64,000 bases of DNA from CALJIC01 sp039805565 (GTDB lineage Bacteria; Chloroflexota; Chloroflexia; Chloroflexales; Roseiflexaceae): contig JBDLTZ010000241.1 of assembly GCA_039805565.1 (NCBI GenBank), forward strand, positions 9,596 to 73,595, given 5' to 3'. The notes below the pieces were generated by a model, which did not search any database, was not told where the DNA came from, and saw only the letters and a program-made list of their open reading frames with translations. Position 1 is the first letter of the stretch. Each line of letters begins with the position of its first letter. Below, one piece after another: positions 49,811 to 58,251 of this stretch. A program made the translations under genes and the position numbers.

Positions 49811-51631
49811 TCACGACTCGAGGCTCAGCGCCGGCACGCCCTCTTCCTCGCCCTCCAGCGCCGGCAGGTCCGCGTCGTAGCGCGCGAAGATGCGCCGGTA
49901 GATCGGCGAGCGCCGCAGCAGATCCTCGTGGGTGCCGGCCGCCGTCAGGCGCCCCTGGTCCAGCACCAGGATCAGGTCGGCCCAGCGGATCTGCGAGAGC
50001 CGGTGGGTGATCAGGATGGTGGTGCGCCCCTCCTGCATCTTCTGGATCGCGCGCTGGATCTGGTCCTCGGTGGCGCTGTCGATGGCGCTGGTGCTATCGT
50101 CAAGGATCAGGATGCGCGGGTCGCTCAGGAAGGCGCGCGCCAGCGCCACCCGCTGCCGCTGCCCGCCCGAGAGCGTGGTGCCGCGCTCGCCCACCACGGT
50201 GTCGTAGCCGTCGGGGAAGCCGCTGATGAACGCGTGCGCCTGCGCGGCCTCGGCGGCCGCCTCGATCTCGGCCCGTGTGGCGCTCGGCCTGCCGAAGGCG
50301 ATGTTGTCGGCGATGCTGCGCGAGAACAGGAAGACGTCCTGCTCGATCTTGCCGATCTGGCTGCGCAGCGAGTCCAGGTCCCACTCGCGCACGTCCACGC
50401 CGTCCACCAGCACCCGGCCGGCAGTCGTGTCGTAGGTGCGGTTCACCAGCTGGGTCAGGGCGCTCTTGCCGCTGCCTGTCTGCCCCACGACCGCCACCGT
50501 CTGGCCGGGGCGGATAGTGAACGAGATCGCATTGAGGACAGCCCCGTGCGCCGCTTCGCCGTACCCGAAGGACACGTCCTCGAAGACGATCTCGCCGCGC
50601 AGGGGCGCCCGGTGCCCGCCGCTGTTCTGGTCTACGTCGGTCTCGGCCTGGATGATCGACAGGATGCGGCCGGCGCTCGAGAGGCCGGACTGCACCAGCG
50701 AGAGCGCGAAGATCGAGATGAAGGTCGGGAAGCGTAAGATCGCCACCAGGCCCATCGTCGAGATCACCTGCGCCAGCGTGGCGTCTCCCTGCTGGTAGAG
50801 CCACAGCGCGTGCAGGAAGGTCAGCCCCACCGCGAAGCCGTAGAACAGGAGGGGCAGGTAGCCGGCCTCGGTGTGCCCCTGCAAGACGAACGAGTCGCGG
50901 AAGGCGCGGGCGTTGCGGCGGAAGCGCGTGCGCTCGAACAGCTCGCGCGCGCTGGCCTTCACCACCTCGATGCCGGAGACCGTCTCCTCAAGGCCGGCGT
51001 TCATGGTGCCGAACTGCTGCCGCTGCCGGTCGATGATCGGGCTCAGCCGGCGTCGGTAGCGGCGCACGGCCACGATGTAGCTGACGATGAACAGCACCGG
51101 CACCAGCGCCAGCTCCGGCTTGAGGCTGGCGATGAACCCGATCGGCACGATGATGCCGAGCACGGTCTCGAACAGCAGCGTTCCGCCCGGGGCGACCATG
51201 TTGCTCAGCTGCTGCGTGTCGTCGGTGGCGCGCGCCATAATGTCGCCCGCCCGCTGCCGGTCGTGGAACGTCTTGCTTTTGCCCAGCAGGCTGGCGTACA
51301 GCTCCTCGCGCGCGTCGGCCTCGAAGCGCGTGGCGATGTTCTCGGCGGAGAGGCTTCCCGTGAGCATGAAGACGCTGTCGAGCGCCAGCAGCCCGAGGAT
51401 GCCGAGCGCCAGGCCGAGCACTGAGCCCCCGGCCGAGCTCATGGCGGCCTCGGCGGCCTGCCCGATCAGCACCTGGGCGCGCGAGTACACGAGCCACGCG
51501 CCGACGAAGCAGCTTACGGTCAGCGCGGCAAATAGGCGGTAGCGCCACACGTGGGAGAACACCCAGCGCAACAAGCTGGACCGGTCGTAGCTGTAGGCGC
51601 CGGGGGCGGTAAACTCGCTCCTTTGGTGCAC
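49811..51631 (-). CDS. ABC exporter half-transporter with degenerate Walker B (heterodimer partner)
   Basis: 606 aa. Membrane domain about 25-330. The ATPase has Walker A (GQTGSGKS), signature LSGGQRQR and Walker B ILILDD, with Asp512 where the catalytic Glu should be. This identifies it as the BmrC/TM287-like half of a heterodimer. GTG 51631 is preceded by GGGAGG and gives a normal exporter N-terminus; the frame is open to 51820, but that part covers a leader ORF and terminator. An intrinsic terminator lies only about 20 bp before this start, so expression should depend on readthrough. Confidence 0.9.
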   Translation of the reverse strand: MHQRSEFTAPGAYSYDRSSLLRWVFSHVWRYRLFAALTVSCFVGAWLVYSRAQVLIGQAAEAAMSSAGGSVLGLALGILGLLALDSVFMLTGSLSAENIATRFEADAREELYASLLGKSKTFHDRQRAGDIMARATDDTQQLSNMVAPGGTLLFETVLGIIVPIGFIASLKPELALVPVLFIVSYIVAVRRYRRRLSPIIDRQRQQFGTMNAGLEETVSGIEVVKASARELFERTRFRRNARAFRDSFVLQGHTEAGYLPLLFYGFAVGLTFLHALWLYQQGDATLAQVISTMGLVAILRFPTFISIFALSLVQSGLSSAGRILSIIQAETDVDQNSGGHRAPLRGEIVFEDVSFGYGEAAHGAVLNAISFTIRPGQTVAVVGQTGSGKSALTQLVNRTYDTTAGRVLVDGVDVREWDLDSLRSQIGKIEQDVFLFSRSIADNIAFGRPSATRAEIEAAAEAAQAHAFISGFPDGYDTVVGERGTTLSGGQRQRVALARAFLSDPRILILDDSTSAIDSATEDQIQRAIQKMQEGRTTILITHRLSQIRWADLILVLDQGRLTAAGTHEDLLRRSPIYRRIFARYDADLPALEGEEEGVPALSLES

Positions 51632-51652
51632 AGGAGCCTCCCTTCTCGAGAC

Positions 51653-51684
51653 AAAAAAACAGCTGCGGGTTTGTCGCCCGCAGC
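51653..51684 (-). terminator. Intrinsic terminator between promoter and exporter gene (candidate attenuator)
   Basis: On the minus strand GCTGCGGG (51684-51677), a 7-nt loop, CCCGCAGC (51669-51662) and TGTTTTTTT (51661-51653) form a classic Rho-independent terminator. The exporter GTG follows 21 nt later. The promoter lies about 150 bp upstream, with no full gene between them. So it ends its own transcript unless something intervenes, the defining layout of an attenuator. Confidence 0.8.
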
Positions 51685-51710
51685 CCTCGTCCGACGTCGC
51701 GTGCCGCGCG

Positions 51711-51794
51711 TCACACGGGGGGCCTGGCGGGCGCCGTGTCGCGCCGCGCGCTTCGGGTGAGGGCCGCCTGGTTGGTGTGCTGCGAAGACGCCAT
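51711..51794 (-). CDS. Candidate leader peptide, 27 aa, ending ARPPV
   Basis: ATG 51794 lies 9 nt behind GGAG (51807-51804) and opens a 27-codon frame, MASSQHTNQAAL ... TAPARPPV, that stops at 51711, 26 nt before the terminator stem. Leader peptides control heterodimeric drug exporters such as bmrCD through ribosome stalling. A Pro-Pro pair next to the stop is a plausible stall site. The frame could also be fortuitous in GC-rich DNA. Only its placement between promoter and terminator supports it. Confidence 0.4.
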   Translation of the reverse strand: MASSQHTNQAALTRSARRDTAPARPPV

Positions 51795-51838
51795 TGCATC
51801 ATACTCCGAGCTTGTGACACCTACCGTCATTCGTGCCG

Positions 51839-51847
51839 AGTATACCA
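51839..51847 (-). promoter_or_regulatory. Extended -10 promoter for the exporter leader
   Basis: The minus strand reads TGGTATACT (51847-51839), an extended -10. Transcription would start near 51832, giving about 200 nt of leader that includes the small ORF and terminator. It diverges from the sensor-kinase promoter about 55 bp away. Confidence 0.55.
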
Positions 51848-51899
51848 CATCGTGTGGCCCCGGCATCGGCCATAAGACGGACGCGACCCACCTCCACCA

Positions 51900-51928
51900 T
51901 TGCGCCTGTGTGCCGCCGCTGCTATACT
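51900..51928 (+). promoter_or_regulatory. Promoter of the sensor kinase operon (TTGCGC-17-TATACT)
   Basis: -35 TTGCGC (51900-51905), 17 bp, -10 TATACT (51923-51928). It has the same hexamer and spacing as the rpsT promoter. The start near 51935 rules out the more upstream ATG codons in the kinase frame. Confidence 0.7.
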
Positions 51929-51989
51929 CGTACATCCCTGGTCCCTCTTGTGCTGCATGGTGGTATACGAGTTCCAAAGGAGACTCGGT

Positions 51990-54356
51990 ATGCCGGCGAG
52001 GAGCACGGCCGGGCGCGTGGCCCGGGCGGAGCCGCGCGAGACGGAAGGGCGATACCTCATGGCCGATAACGCCCCGCTGATGCTCTGGGTTACCGGCGCC
52101 GACGGCGCGTGTACGTTCCTCAGCCAGTCCTGGTACGACTTCACCGGCCAGAGCGAGGAGACGGCCCTCGGCTTCGGCTGGCTCGAAGCAGCTCACCCCG
52201 ATGACCGCGCCCTCGCGGAGCAGTCGTTCCTCGCCGCCACCGTGCAGTACGCCGCTTTCCGCCTCGATTACCGCATCCGGCGCGTGGACGGCGAGTACCG
52301 CTGGGCGATTGACTCGGGCGCCCCGCGATTCGCGGAGGACGGCACGTTCCTTGGCTATATTGGGGCGGTAATTGACATAACCGATCGAAAACATGCCGAG
52401 GAGGCGCTCAGGAGCTCCGAGGCCAAGTTTGCCACCGCTTTCAACGCCGGGCCGATCATCCTGACGATCACCCGGCTGGCCGACGGGCGCTTCGTCGAGG
52501 TGAACGAGAGCTTCCTCAACACCAGCGGCTACGCACGCGAGGAGGTGTTGGGTCGCACGCCGCTCGAGCTCGGCATATGGGTGCGCCCCGAGCAGCGCGT
52601 GGCCGGCCTTGAGGAGCTGCGCCGTGGCCGGCGGGTGCGCGAGGTCGAGGCCGACTTCCGGACGAAGAACGGCCGGATATTCACCTGCCTCATGTCCGCT
52701 GAGCTGATCCAGGCCGACGGCCAGCTGTGTGTGCTTACCGCCCTCACCGATATCACCGCCCGCAAACAGGCTGATGCGCTCCTCGAGCGCTATCACCTGC
52801 TCTCCAGGCGCGCGCGCGACATCGTGCTGTTCATCCGGCCCGACGGCCAGATCGTGGACGCTAACCAGGCGGCGATGTCGGCCTACGGCTACGACCGCGC
52901 GACGCTGCTCACGATGCGGATCTACGACCTGCGCGATAGCTCCCCCATCCCCCTCGTGAGCGAGCAGATGGCGCGGGCCAATGTGAGTGGCCTGCTGTTC
53001 GAGGCTATTCACCGCCGCAGCGACGGCTCGACCTTCCCGGTAGAGGTGAGCTCGATCGGCGCGGACATCGGTGGCCAGCGCCTGCTGCTGAGCATCATCC
53101 GCGACATCAGCGAGCGCAGGCGTGCCGAGGAGGAGGCGCGCGTCCTCGCCGACCTCACCGAGCTCATCCGCCTGACCGAGGACCCCGATGAGCTGCTCTG
53201 GCAAGCCTCTCGCGCGCTCGGCGAGTACCTGAACGTCCGGCGCTGCTTCTTCATCGACATCGATGTCCCCAACAACTACGCGGTCGCGCACCGCCAGTAC
53301 TGCCGCGACGTCCCGCCTGTGCCCTCCGAGTATCAGGTGTCGGACTACAGCGAGCAGGCCAGGAGCGAGATCGCGGCCGGGCGGACGATCATCAACTGTG
53401 ACTCGCAGATAGACCCGCGCACGGCGGCGAGCTACGAGAGAACCTACCGGCCCTACGGTGAGCGCGCCTACGTAGCCGTGCCGCTCCTGCGCGAGGGGCG
53501 CTGGGAGGCGATGCTGTGGGTCAGCACGGACGAGCCGCGCGAGTGGCGGCCGCGCGAGGTAGCGCTGCTGGAGTCCGTGGCCGAGCGCGCCTGGATGGCC
53601 GTCGAGAAGCTGCGCCTCTACGCCGCCGAGCAGCGCGCCCGCGCCCTGGCCGAGGCGGCGGTGCGCGCGCGCGACCAGTTCCTCCAGGTAGCCTCGCACG
53701 AGCTGAAGACGCCGCTCACGGCCCTGCTCGGCAACGCCCAGCTCTTCGAGCGCCGCACCTCCCGCGATGGGACCCTCTCCGAGCGCGACCGCCGCGCCGT
53801 GCGGACGATCGCCGATCAGGCGGCTCGCCTCGACCAGATGATCTCCGCGCTGCTCGACATCACCCGATTCGACGCCGGCCAGGTGACGCTGAATCGCGAG
53901 CGGATCGATCTGGCAGCCCTGCTCCGCCGCGTGATCGATGACCTGCGCCCCGCCCTCATGCGGCACGCCATCGATCTGACCGGCGTCGCCTCGCTTCCAG
54001 TGGAGGGCGACCCCATGCGCCTCGAGCAGGTCTTCCGCAACCTGCTCAGCAACGCGGTCAAGTACAGCCCCGCCGGCGGGCGCGTCAGCGTACGGCTCGA
54101 CGCGCGTGACTCATCGGCCACGGTGGAGGTGGCGGATGAGGGCGTCGGTATCCCACCAGATGCACTGCCGCACCTGTTCGACCGCTTCTTCCGAGTGGAC
54201 AGCGCCGCGACCCAGCGCATCGACGGCACCGGGCTCGGCCTGTACGTGGTGCGGGAGATTGTCGCGCTGCACGGCGGTGACGTGACGGCGACGAGCGAGG
54301 TGGGTGTGGGGAGCGTGTTCACCGTGAGCCTGCCGCTCAAATCGCGTATGCTATAA
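51990..54356 (+). CDS. Cytoplasmic sensor histidine kinase, PAS-PAS-PAS-GAF-HisKA-HATPase
   Basis: 788 aa without membrane helices. PAS domains lie at about 25-135 (GFGWLEAAHPDDRA), 145-258 (VNESFLNTSGYAREEVLG) and 265-376 (ANQAAMSAYGYDRATLL), each closing in a D-I-(T/S) element. A GAF domain (about 385-540) follows. HisKA has His570 in ASHELKTPLTALLGN, and HATPase_c has NLLSNAVKYSP, DEGVGIP and GTGLGLYVVREIV. ATG 51990 follows AAAGGAG; the frame is open to 51900, ahead of the predicted transcription start. It probably integrates redox, light or small-molecule cues. Its stop overlaps the next kinase start (TAATG), so the two kinases and regulator form one operon. Confidence 0.9.
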   Translation: MPARSTAGRVARAEPRETEGRYLMADNAPLMLWVTGADGACTFLSQSWYDFTGQSEETALGFGWLEAAHPDDRALAEQSFLAATVQYAAFRLDYRIRRVDGEYRWAIDSGAPRFAEDGTFLGYIGAVIDITDRKHAEEALRSSEAKFATAFNAGPIILTITRLADGRFVEVNESFLNTSGYAREEVLGRTPLELGIWVRPEQRVAGLEELRRGRRVREVEADFRTKNGRIFTCLMSAELIQADGQLCVLTALTDITARKQADALLERYHLLSRRARDIVLFIRPDGQIVDANQAAMSAYGYDRATLLTMRIYDLRDSSPIPLVSEQMARANVSGLLFEAIHRRSDGSTFPVEVSSIGADIGGQRLLLSIIRDISERRRAEEEARVLADLTELIRLTEDPDELLWQASRALGEYLNVRRCFFIDIDVPNNYAVAHRQYCRDVPPVPSEYQVSDYSEQARSEIAAGRTIINCDSQIDPRTAASYERTYRPYGERAYVAVPLLREGRWEAMLWVSTDEPREWRPREVALLESVAERAWMAVEKLRLYAAEQRARALAEAAVRARDQFLQVASHELKTPLTALLGNAQLFERRTSRDGTLSERDRRAVRTIADQAARLDQMISALLDITRFDAGQVTLNRERIDLAALLRRVIDDLRPALMRHAIDLTGVASLPVEGDPMRLEQVFRNLLSNAVKYSPAGGRVSVRLDARDSSATVEVADEGVGIPPDALPHLFDRFFRVDSAATQRIDGTGLGLYVVREIVALHGGDVTATSEVGVGSVFTVSLPLKSRML

Positions 54357-56266
54357 TGAACGGTATGTCACGTTCCTGGAGAGTTAGCGCGCCGTACACC
54401 CTGATCCTGGCGGCTGCGCTGGTCGCTCTGCTGCTGCTGGGCAGCCTGCAGTACCATTGGGTCGGTCAAGTGAGCGCCGCCGAGCGTGAGCGCATGCAGG
54501 CTACGCTGCGGGCGGGCGCCGCGCGCTTCGGGGAGGACGTGGACCGCGAGCTGGCGCGCATATACCTCAGCTTCCAGATGGACGCGGCCACCCTGCGCGA
54601 CCGAGACTGGGAGCGCTACGCCCACCGCTACGACCACTGGGCCTCTACTGCGCCCTACCCTGGCCTCGTCAAAAGCATCTACCTCGTCGAGCTGCGCAAC
54701 CGCGGCAGCCTGCATATCGAGCGCTTCGACCCCGCCACTCGCAGCTTCGTGCCCTCGCCCTGGCCGCCGCACCTCTCCGGCGTCTGGCAGCGCTTCATGC
54801 AGTCGTACCGTGCCTCGAGCGTGCGCGGCGCAGCGGTGGAGAGCAGCTCGCCCGAGCCGGTGGCCGGAGAGGTGCCGGCGCTGCTCGTCCCCATCGCTCG
54901 CACCTGGCTGCTCTCTGACCAGCAGCAGCTCGATCTCGAGGCGAGCTTCCTCTACGGCGACACGATCATCTCCTCCGCCGATGGGGCCTGCCTGAGCTGC
55001 GAGCCGATGCAGGGCGGCGCCGATCTGCTTGCACACGTGGTCGTGACGCTCGACCGGAACTACCTCCAGCAGGAGTTCATCCCGGCGCTCGCGCAGCGCT
55101 ACTTCGCCGACGGCGACGGCCTGGACTACAACCTCGCGATCGTGAGCAGCGCTGACCCCTCGCGCGTGGTCTACCGCTCTGGCCCTGCCGTCCCGACCGA
55201 CTACGGCGATGCGGCGGTGGACCTGCTGAGCGTGCGGCTGGACGAGCTCAACCGCTTCTTGCTCGACGACTCGCTACGCACCGACGACGAGAAGGGGCGT
55301 GCGCCGCTCGCGGTGGGGATTGTCACGCGCGGGGCGGGTGAGGCGGCGCCGGGCGGCTGGCGCCTGCTCGTCACCCATCGCGCCGGCTCGCTAGACCAGG
55401 CCGTCGCGACCCTGCGGCTGCGGAACCTTGCCCTGAGCCTGGGCACGCTCCTGCTGCTGGCCGGCAGCGTCTTCCTGATGATCGCTCTGGCGCGCCGCGC
55501 ACAGCGCCTGGCCCAGCAGAAGATCGACTTCGTCACCGTGGTCTCGCACGAGCTCCGCACCCCGCTGACGGTGATCTGCGCGGCCGGCGAGAACCTCGCG
55601 GACGGGGTGATCCGCGAGCCGGAGCACGCGCGCCGCTACGGGGCCGTGATCCGCGGCGAGGGCCGCCGCCTGGCGGAGATGGTCGAGCAGGTGCTCGAGT
55701 TCGCCGAGATCCAGAGCGGCCGCAAGGCCTACGACGTGACGCCGCTCGATGTGGCCGAGGTCGTGGAGCGCGCTCTGGCAGGGTGCCGGCTCCAGGCCCA
55801 GGCCGCCGGCGCGCGGGTGGAGCTCGAGGTCAATATGGGGCTGCCCCCGGTGATCGGCGACGCGCGCGCGCTCTGCAACGCGGTGCAGAACCTGGTAAGC
55901 AACGCGCTGAAGTACGGCGGCGCTCAGCCGTGGGTGAGCGTGCGCGCCATGGTGTCCGCCGGGCGGCGCGGCCCCGAGGTACAGATCGCCGTGACCGACC
56001 GCGGCCTCGGCATTCCGCCGGAGGACCTGCCGCATATCTTCGAGCCGTTCTACCGCGGCCGCGAGGCGATGTCGGCCCAGATCAGCGGCAGCGGTCTCGG
56101 CCTGCGCCTCGTGCACCACATTGTGCAGGCCCACGGGGGGCGGGTGAGCGTCGAGAGCGCGCCGGGCCGCGGCAGCACGTTCACGCTGCACCTCCCCGGC
56201 CTCGCGGGCGGACTTCAGCCTATCGGGAGGATCGGCGGGCCATCACCCCTCCGAGAAGAGATATGA
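54356..56266 (+). CDS. Membrane-bound sensor histidine kinase with large extracytoplasmic domain
   Basis: 636 aa. Membrane helix 1 (about 13-32) and helix 2 (about 359-377) enclose a domain of about 325 residues with no family I recognise. HisKA has His398 (VVSHELRTPLTVICAAGEN), and HATPase_c has NLVSNALKYG, DRGLGIP and GSGLGLRLVHHIV. It is coupled at its 3' end to an OmpR regulator through ATGA, so that is its likely partner. ATG 54356 overlaps the previous stop; ATG 54365 is an alternative, and neither has a strong ribosome site. A TATAAT at 54352-54357 covers the start codon and is probably incidental. Confidence 0.88.
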   Translation: MNGMSRSWRVSAPYTLILAAALVALLLLGSLQYHWVGQVSAAERERMQATLRAGAARFGEDVDRELARIYLSFQMDAATLRDRDWERYAHRYDHWASTAPYPGLVKSIYLVELRNRGSLHIERFDPATRSFVPSPWPPHLSGVWQRFMQSYRASSVRGAAVESSSPEPVAGEVPALLVPIARTWLLSDQQQLDLEASFLYGDTIISSADGACLSCEPMQGGADLLAHVVVTLDRNYLQQEFIPALAQRYFADGDGLDYNLAIVSSADPSRVVYRSGPAVPTDYGDAAVDLLSVRLDELNRFLLDDSLRTDDEKGRAPLAVGIVTRGAGEAAPGGWRLLVTHRAGSLDQAVATLRLRNLALSLGTLLLLAGSVFLMIALARRAQRLAQQKIDFVTVVSHELRTPLTVICAAGENLADGVIREPEHARRYGAVIRGEGRRLAEMVEQVLEFAEIQSGRKAYDVTPLDVAEVVERALAGCRLQAQAAGARVELEVNMGLPPVIGDARALCNAVQNLVSNALKYGGAQPWVSVRAMVSAGRRGPEVQIAVTDRGLGIPPEDLPHIFEPFYRGREAMSAQISGSGLGLRLVHHIVQAHGGRVSVESAPGRGSTFTLHLPGLAGGLQPIGRIGGPSPLREEI

Positions 56267-56952
56267 GCAAGCGCATCCTGCTGGTTGAGGACGAGCCGGG
56301 GCTGGTGCTGATGCTCACCGACCGGCTTGACAGCGAGGGCTACGCCGTCGAGACCGCCGCCGACGGCGAGGCCGGGCTGGCCCGCGCCAGCGGCGAGTCG
56401 TTCGACCTGATCATCCTCGATGTGATGCTGCCGCGCAAGAATGGCTTCGACGTCTGCCGCGATCTGCGGCAGCAAGGCGTGCAGGTGCCGATCATCATGC
56501 TCACAGCGCGCGGCCAGGTGGTGGACCGGGTGGTGGGGCTGAAGCTTGGCGCCGACGACTACCTCACCAAGCCATTCGAGATGATCGAGCTGCTGGCTCG
56601 CCTCGAGGCGCTCCTGCGGCGCGCCCCGAGTGCGCCCCCTCCCAGCGCGGATGCCTACCAGTTCGGGCGGATCCGCGTGGACTTCCGCAAGGCCGAAGTG
56701 ACGCGAGCCGAAAACGGGCCGGTGGACCTCTCGGCGCTGGAGTTCCGGCTGCTGCGCTACTTCATCGACCACCGCGGCGCGACCCTCTCGCGCGACGAGC
56801 TGCTCAACAAGGTGTGGGGCTACAACTCGCAGGCCTCCACGCGCACCGTTGACGTCCACGTGGCATGGCTGCGGCAGAAGCTCGAGCCGAACCCACGCTA
56901 CCCGCAGTTTATCCTCACGGTTCACGGCCTCGGCTACAAGTTCGTCGGGTAG
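56263..56952 (+). CDS. OmpR-family response regulator
   Basis: 229 aa. The receiver has Glu9-Asp10, phosphoacceptor Asp53 (LIILDVMLPRKNG) and the conserved Lys in YLTKPFE. The winged helix (about 130-229) has LSALEFRLLRYFIDHRG and ends TVHGLGYKFVG. ATG 56263 overlaps the kinase stop (ATGA), with GAGAAGAG upstream. It is the output of the upstream kinase operon. No target site can be assigned. Confidence 0.92.
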   Translation: MSKRILLVEDEPGLVLMLTDRLDSEGYAVETAADGEAGLARASGESFDLIILDVMLPRKNGFDVCRDLRQQGVQVPIIMLTARGQVVDRVVGLKLGADDYLTKPFEMIELLARLEALLRRAPSAPPPSADAYQFGRIRVDFRKAEVTRAENGPVDLSALEFRLLRYFIDHRGATLSRDELLNKVWGYNSQASTRTVDVHVAWLRQKLEPNPRYPQFILTVHGLGYKFVG

Positions 56953-57041
56953 CTGCCGCTCGCGCTGCACCGATATCATACTGAGTCTGATCTGAACAGT
57001 TCGTTATTCCACGCGTACTAGCGAGCTTGGGCCAGGTGTTG

Positions 57042-57047
57042 TATAGT
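57042..57047 (+). promoter_or_regulatory. Candidate -10 box before the DegS-like kinase
   Basis: TATAGT in TTGTATAGTTTTAACAC; the -35 region is poor. The 56953-57179 interval otherwise shows no gene. Confidence 0.35.
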
Positions 57048-57179
57048 TTTAACACACTACGCGAGAACGTCAGACCCACCACGAGAAAGGTCGACAGCGC
57101 CGCGCGGGCGGGCCACGTCCCCCCGGGTCAGGCTTGCCTGTTCGTGGCGGATAGGCAGGCAGACGCTGCGGGCGGAGAT

Positions 57180-58229
57180 ATGGGCACAGGTCAAGAGGGT
57201 GGGACGCCGGGCGTGCTCCACGAGGCGCACGGCCTGGTCACGGATCAACTGGCGCGGCTACGTGAGCTGGCCGCGCGCGAGCGGTGCTCTTCCGAGGAGC
57301 TCAGCGCGGGGCTGCGGCAGGCCGAGCGGCAGCTCGACGAGGTGATGATGCAGCACCGCTCCGCCGTGCAGCGCAAGGCCCCCTCAGCCGAGACGCTCGG
57401 CGCGCGGGTGATGGAGCTGCGGGAGCGCTCCGCGGCTATGCGGCGGGACCTGACGGCGGCGCAGCACGCCCTGCGCCAGCTCGACCAGCTCGTGCGGCAG
57501 ATCGAGATGAGCAGCGGCTCGCTCACCAGCGCGGGAAGCGCTGGCGCAGATGACCCGTGGGCGCTGGCGCTGCGGGCCCAGGTGATCCACGGCCGCGAGG
57601 AGGAGCGCGTGCGGCTGGCGCGTGAAGTCCACGACGGCCCGGCCCAGGTGCTGGCCAACGCGCAGATGCTGCTCGAGACCTGCTACTCGCTGGCCCAGCA
57701 GGCCGAGAACGCGAAGCTGACGCTGATGCTGGATCGGCTGCGGCAGAGCACTCGCGAGGGGCTTGGCGAGGTGCGGCGCTTCATCGCCGACCTGCGCCCA
57801 GGTGCGGTGGCCGAGCGCGGGCTTGCAGACGCCCTGCGTGAATACATCCGCGGCTACAACAATGCCTACAACGCCCACGCCTCGCTCGAGGCCGAACCGA
57901 TGGACCGGCTCCCCGGCGAGGTCGAGATCGTGCTCTACCGCATCGTGCAGGAGGCGCTCCAGAATGCGCACAAGTACGCACGCGGCGCGCGGGTGGTGGT
58001 CCGACTCGTGCGGCATGAGCGGAAGGTCGCGCTCGCGGTGCGTGATGACGGGCCGGGATTCGACCCGCGTGAGGTGGCCCGCCGCGCCGGGCGCAGCAAC
58101 TGGGGGCTGACGAGCATGCGCGAGCGGGCCGAGCTGATCGGCGCACGCTTCACGGTGGCTTCGCGGCCCGGGCACGGCACCGAGGTCATGGTGCTGCTGC
58201 CGATCGAGAGAGATTATAACGGTGGGTAA
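57180..58229 (+). CDS. NarL-type sensor histidine kinase, DegS-like, cytoplasmic
   Basis: 349 aa. Residues 10-115 form a long coiled coil (HEAHGLVTDQLARLRELAARE, LRQAERQLDEVMMQH, RRDLTAAQHALRQLDQLVRQIE), as in DegS. HisKA_3 has His151 in REEERVRLAREVHDGPAQVLAN, and the ATPase has EALQNAHKYA, DDGPGFDP and NWGLTSMRERAELIGA. No membrane helix is present. The same coiled-coil plus HisKA_3 design is common in Chloroflexia. The frame is open to 57027, but homology begins near ATG 57180. It precedes a NarL-type regulator by 22 bp and surely pairs with it. Confidence 0.9.
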   Translation: MGTGQEGGTPGVLHEAHGLVTDQLARLRELAARERCSSEELSAGLRQAERQLDEVMMQHRSAVQRKAPSAETLGARVMELRERSAAMRRDLTAAQHALRQLDQLVRQIEMSSGSLTSAGSAGADDPWALALRAQVIHGREEERVRLAREVHDGPAQVLANAQMLLETCYSLAQQAENAKLTLMLDRLRQSTREGLGEVRRFIADLRPGAVAERGLADALREYIRGYNNAYNAHASLEAEPMDRLPGEVEIVLYRIVQEALQNAHKYARGARVVVRLVRHERKVALAVRDDGPGFDPREVARRAGRSNWGLTSMRERAELIGARFTVASRPGHGTEVMVLLPIERDYNGG

Positions 58230-58251
58230 GCCGCCGACCGCTAGGAGTTAG

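Noticed and set aside
49811..51820. Exporter start at 51820 (669 aa)
   Set aside because: The extra 63 residues are Arg/Pro-rich, include the terminator sequence and lack homology; GTG 51631 has GGGAGG and the normal N-terminus.
51711..53966. 751-codon minus-strand ORF
   Set aside because: Antisense to the PAS kinase; only its last 27 codons were kept, as a possible leader peptide, on positional grounds.
54352..54357. TATAAT at the second kinase start as a promoter
   Set aside because: It overlaps the stop and start codons of coupled genes and has no -35; transcription starting downstream of it would lack the first codons.
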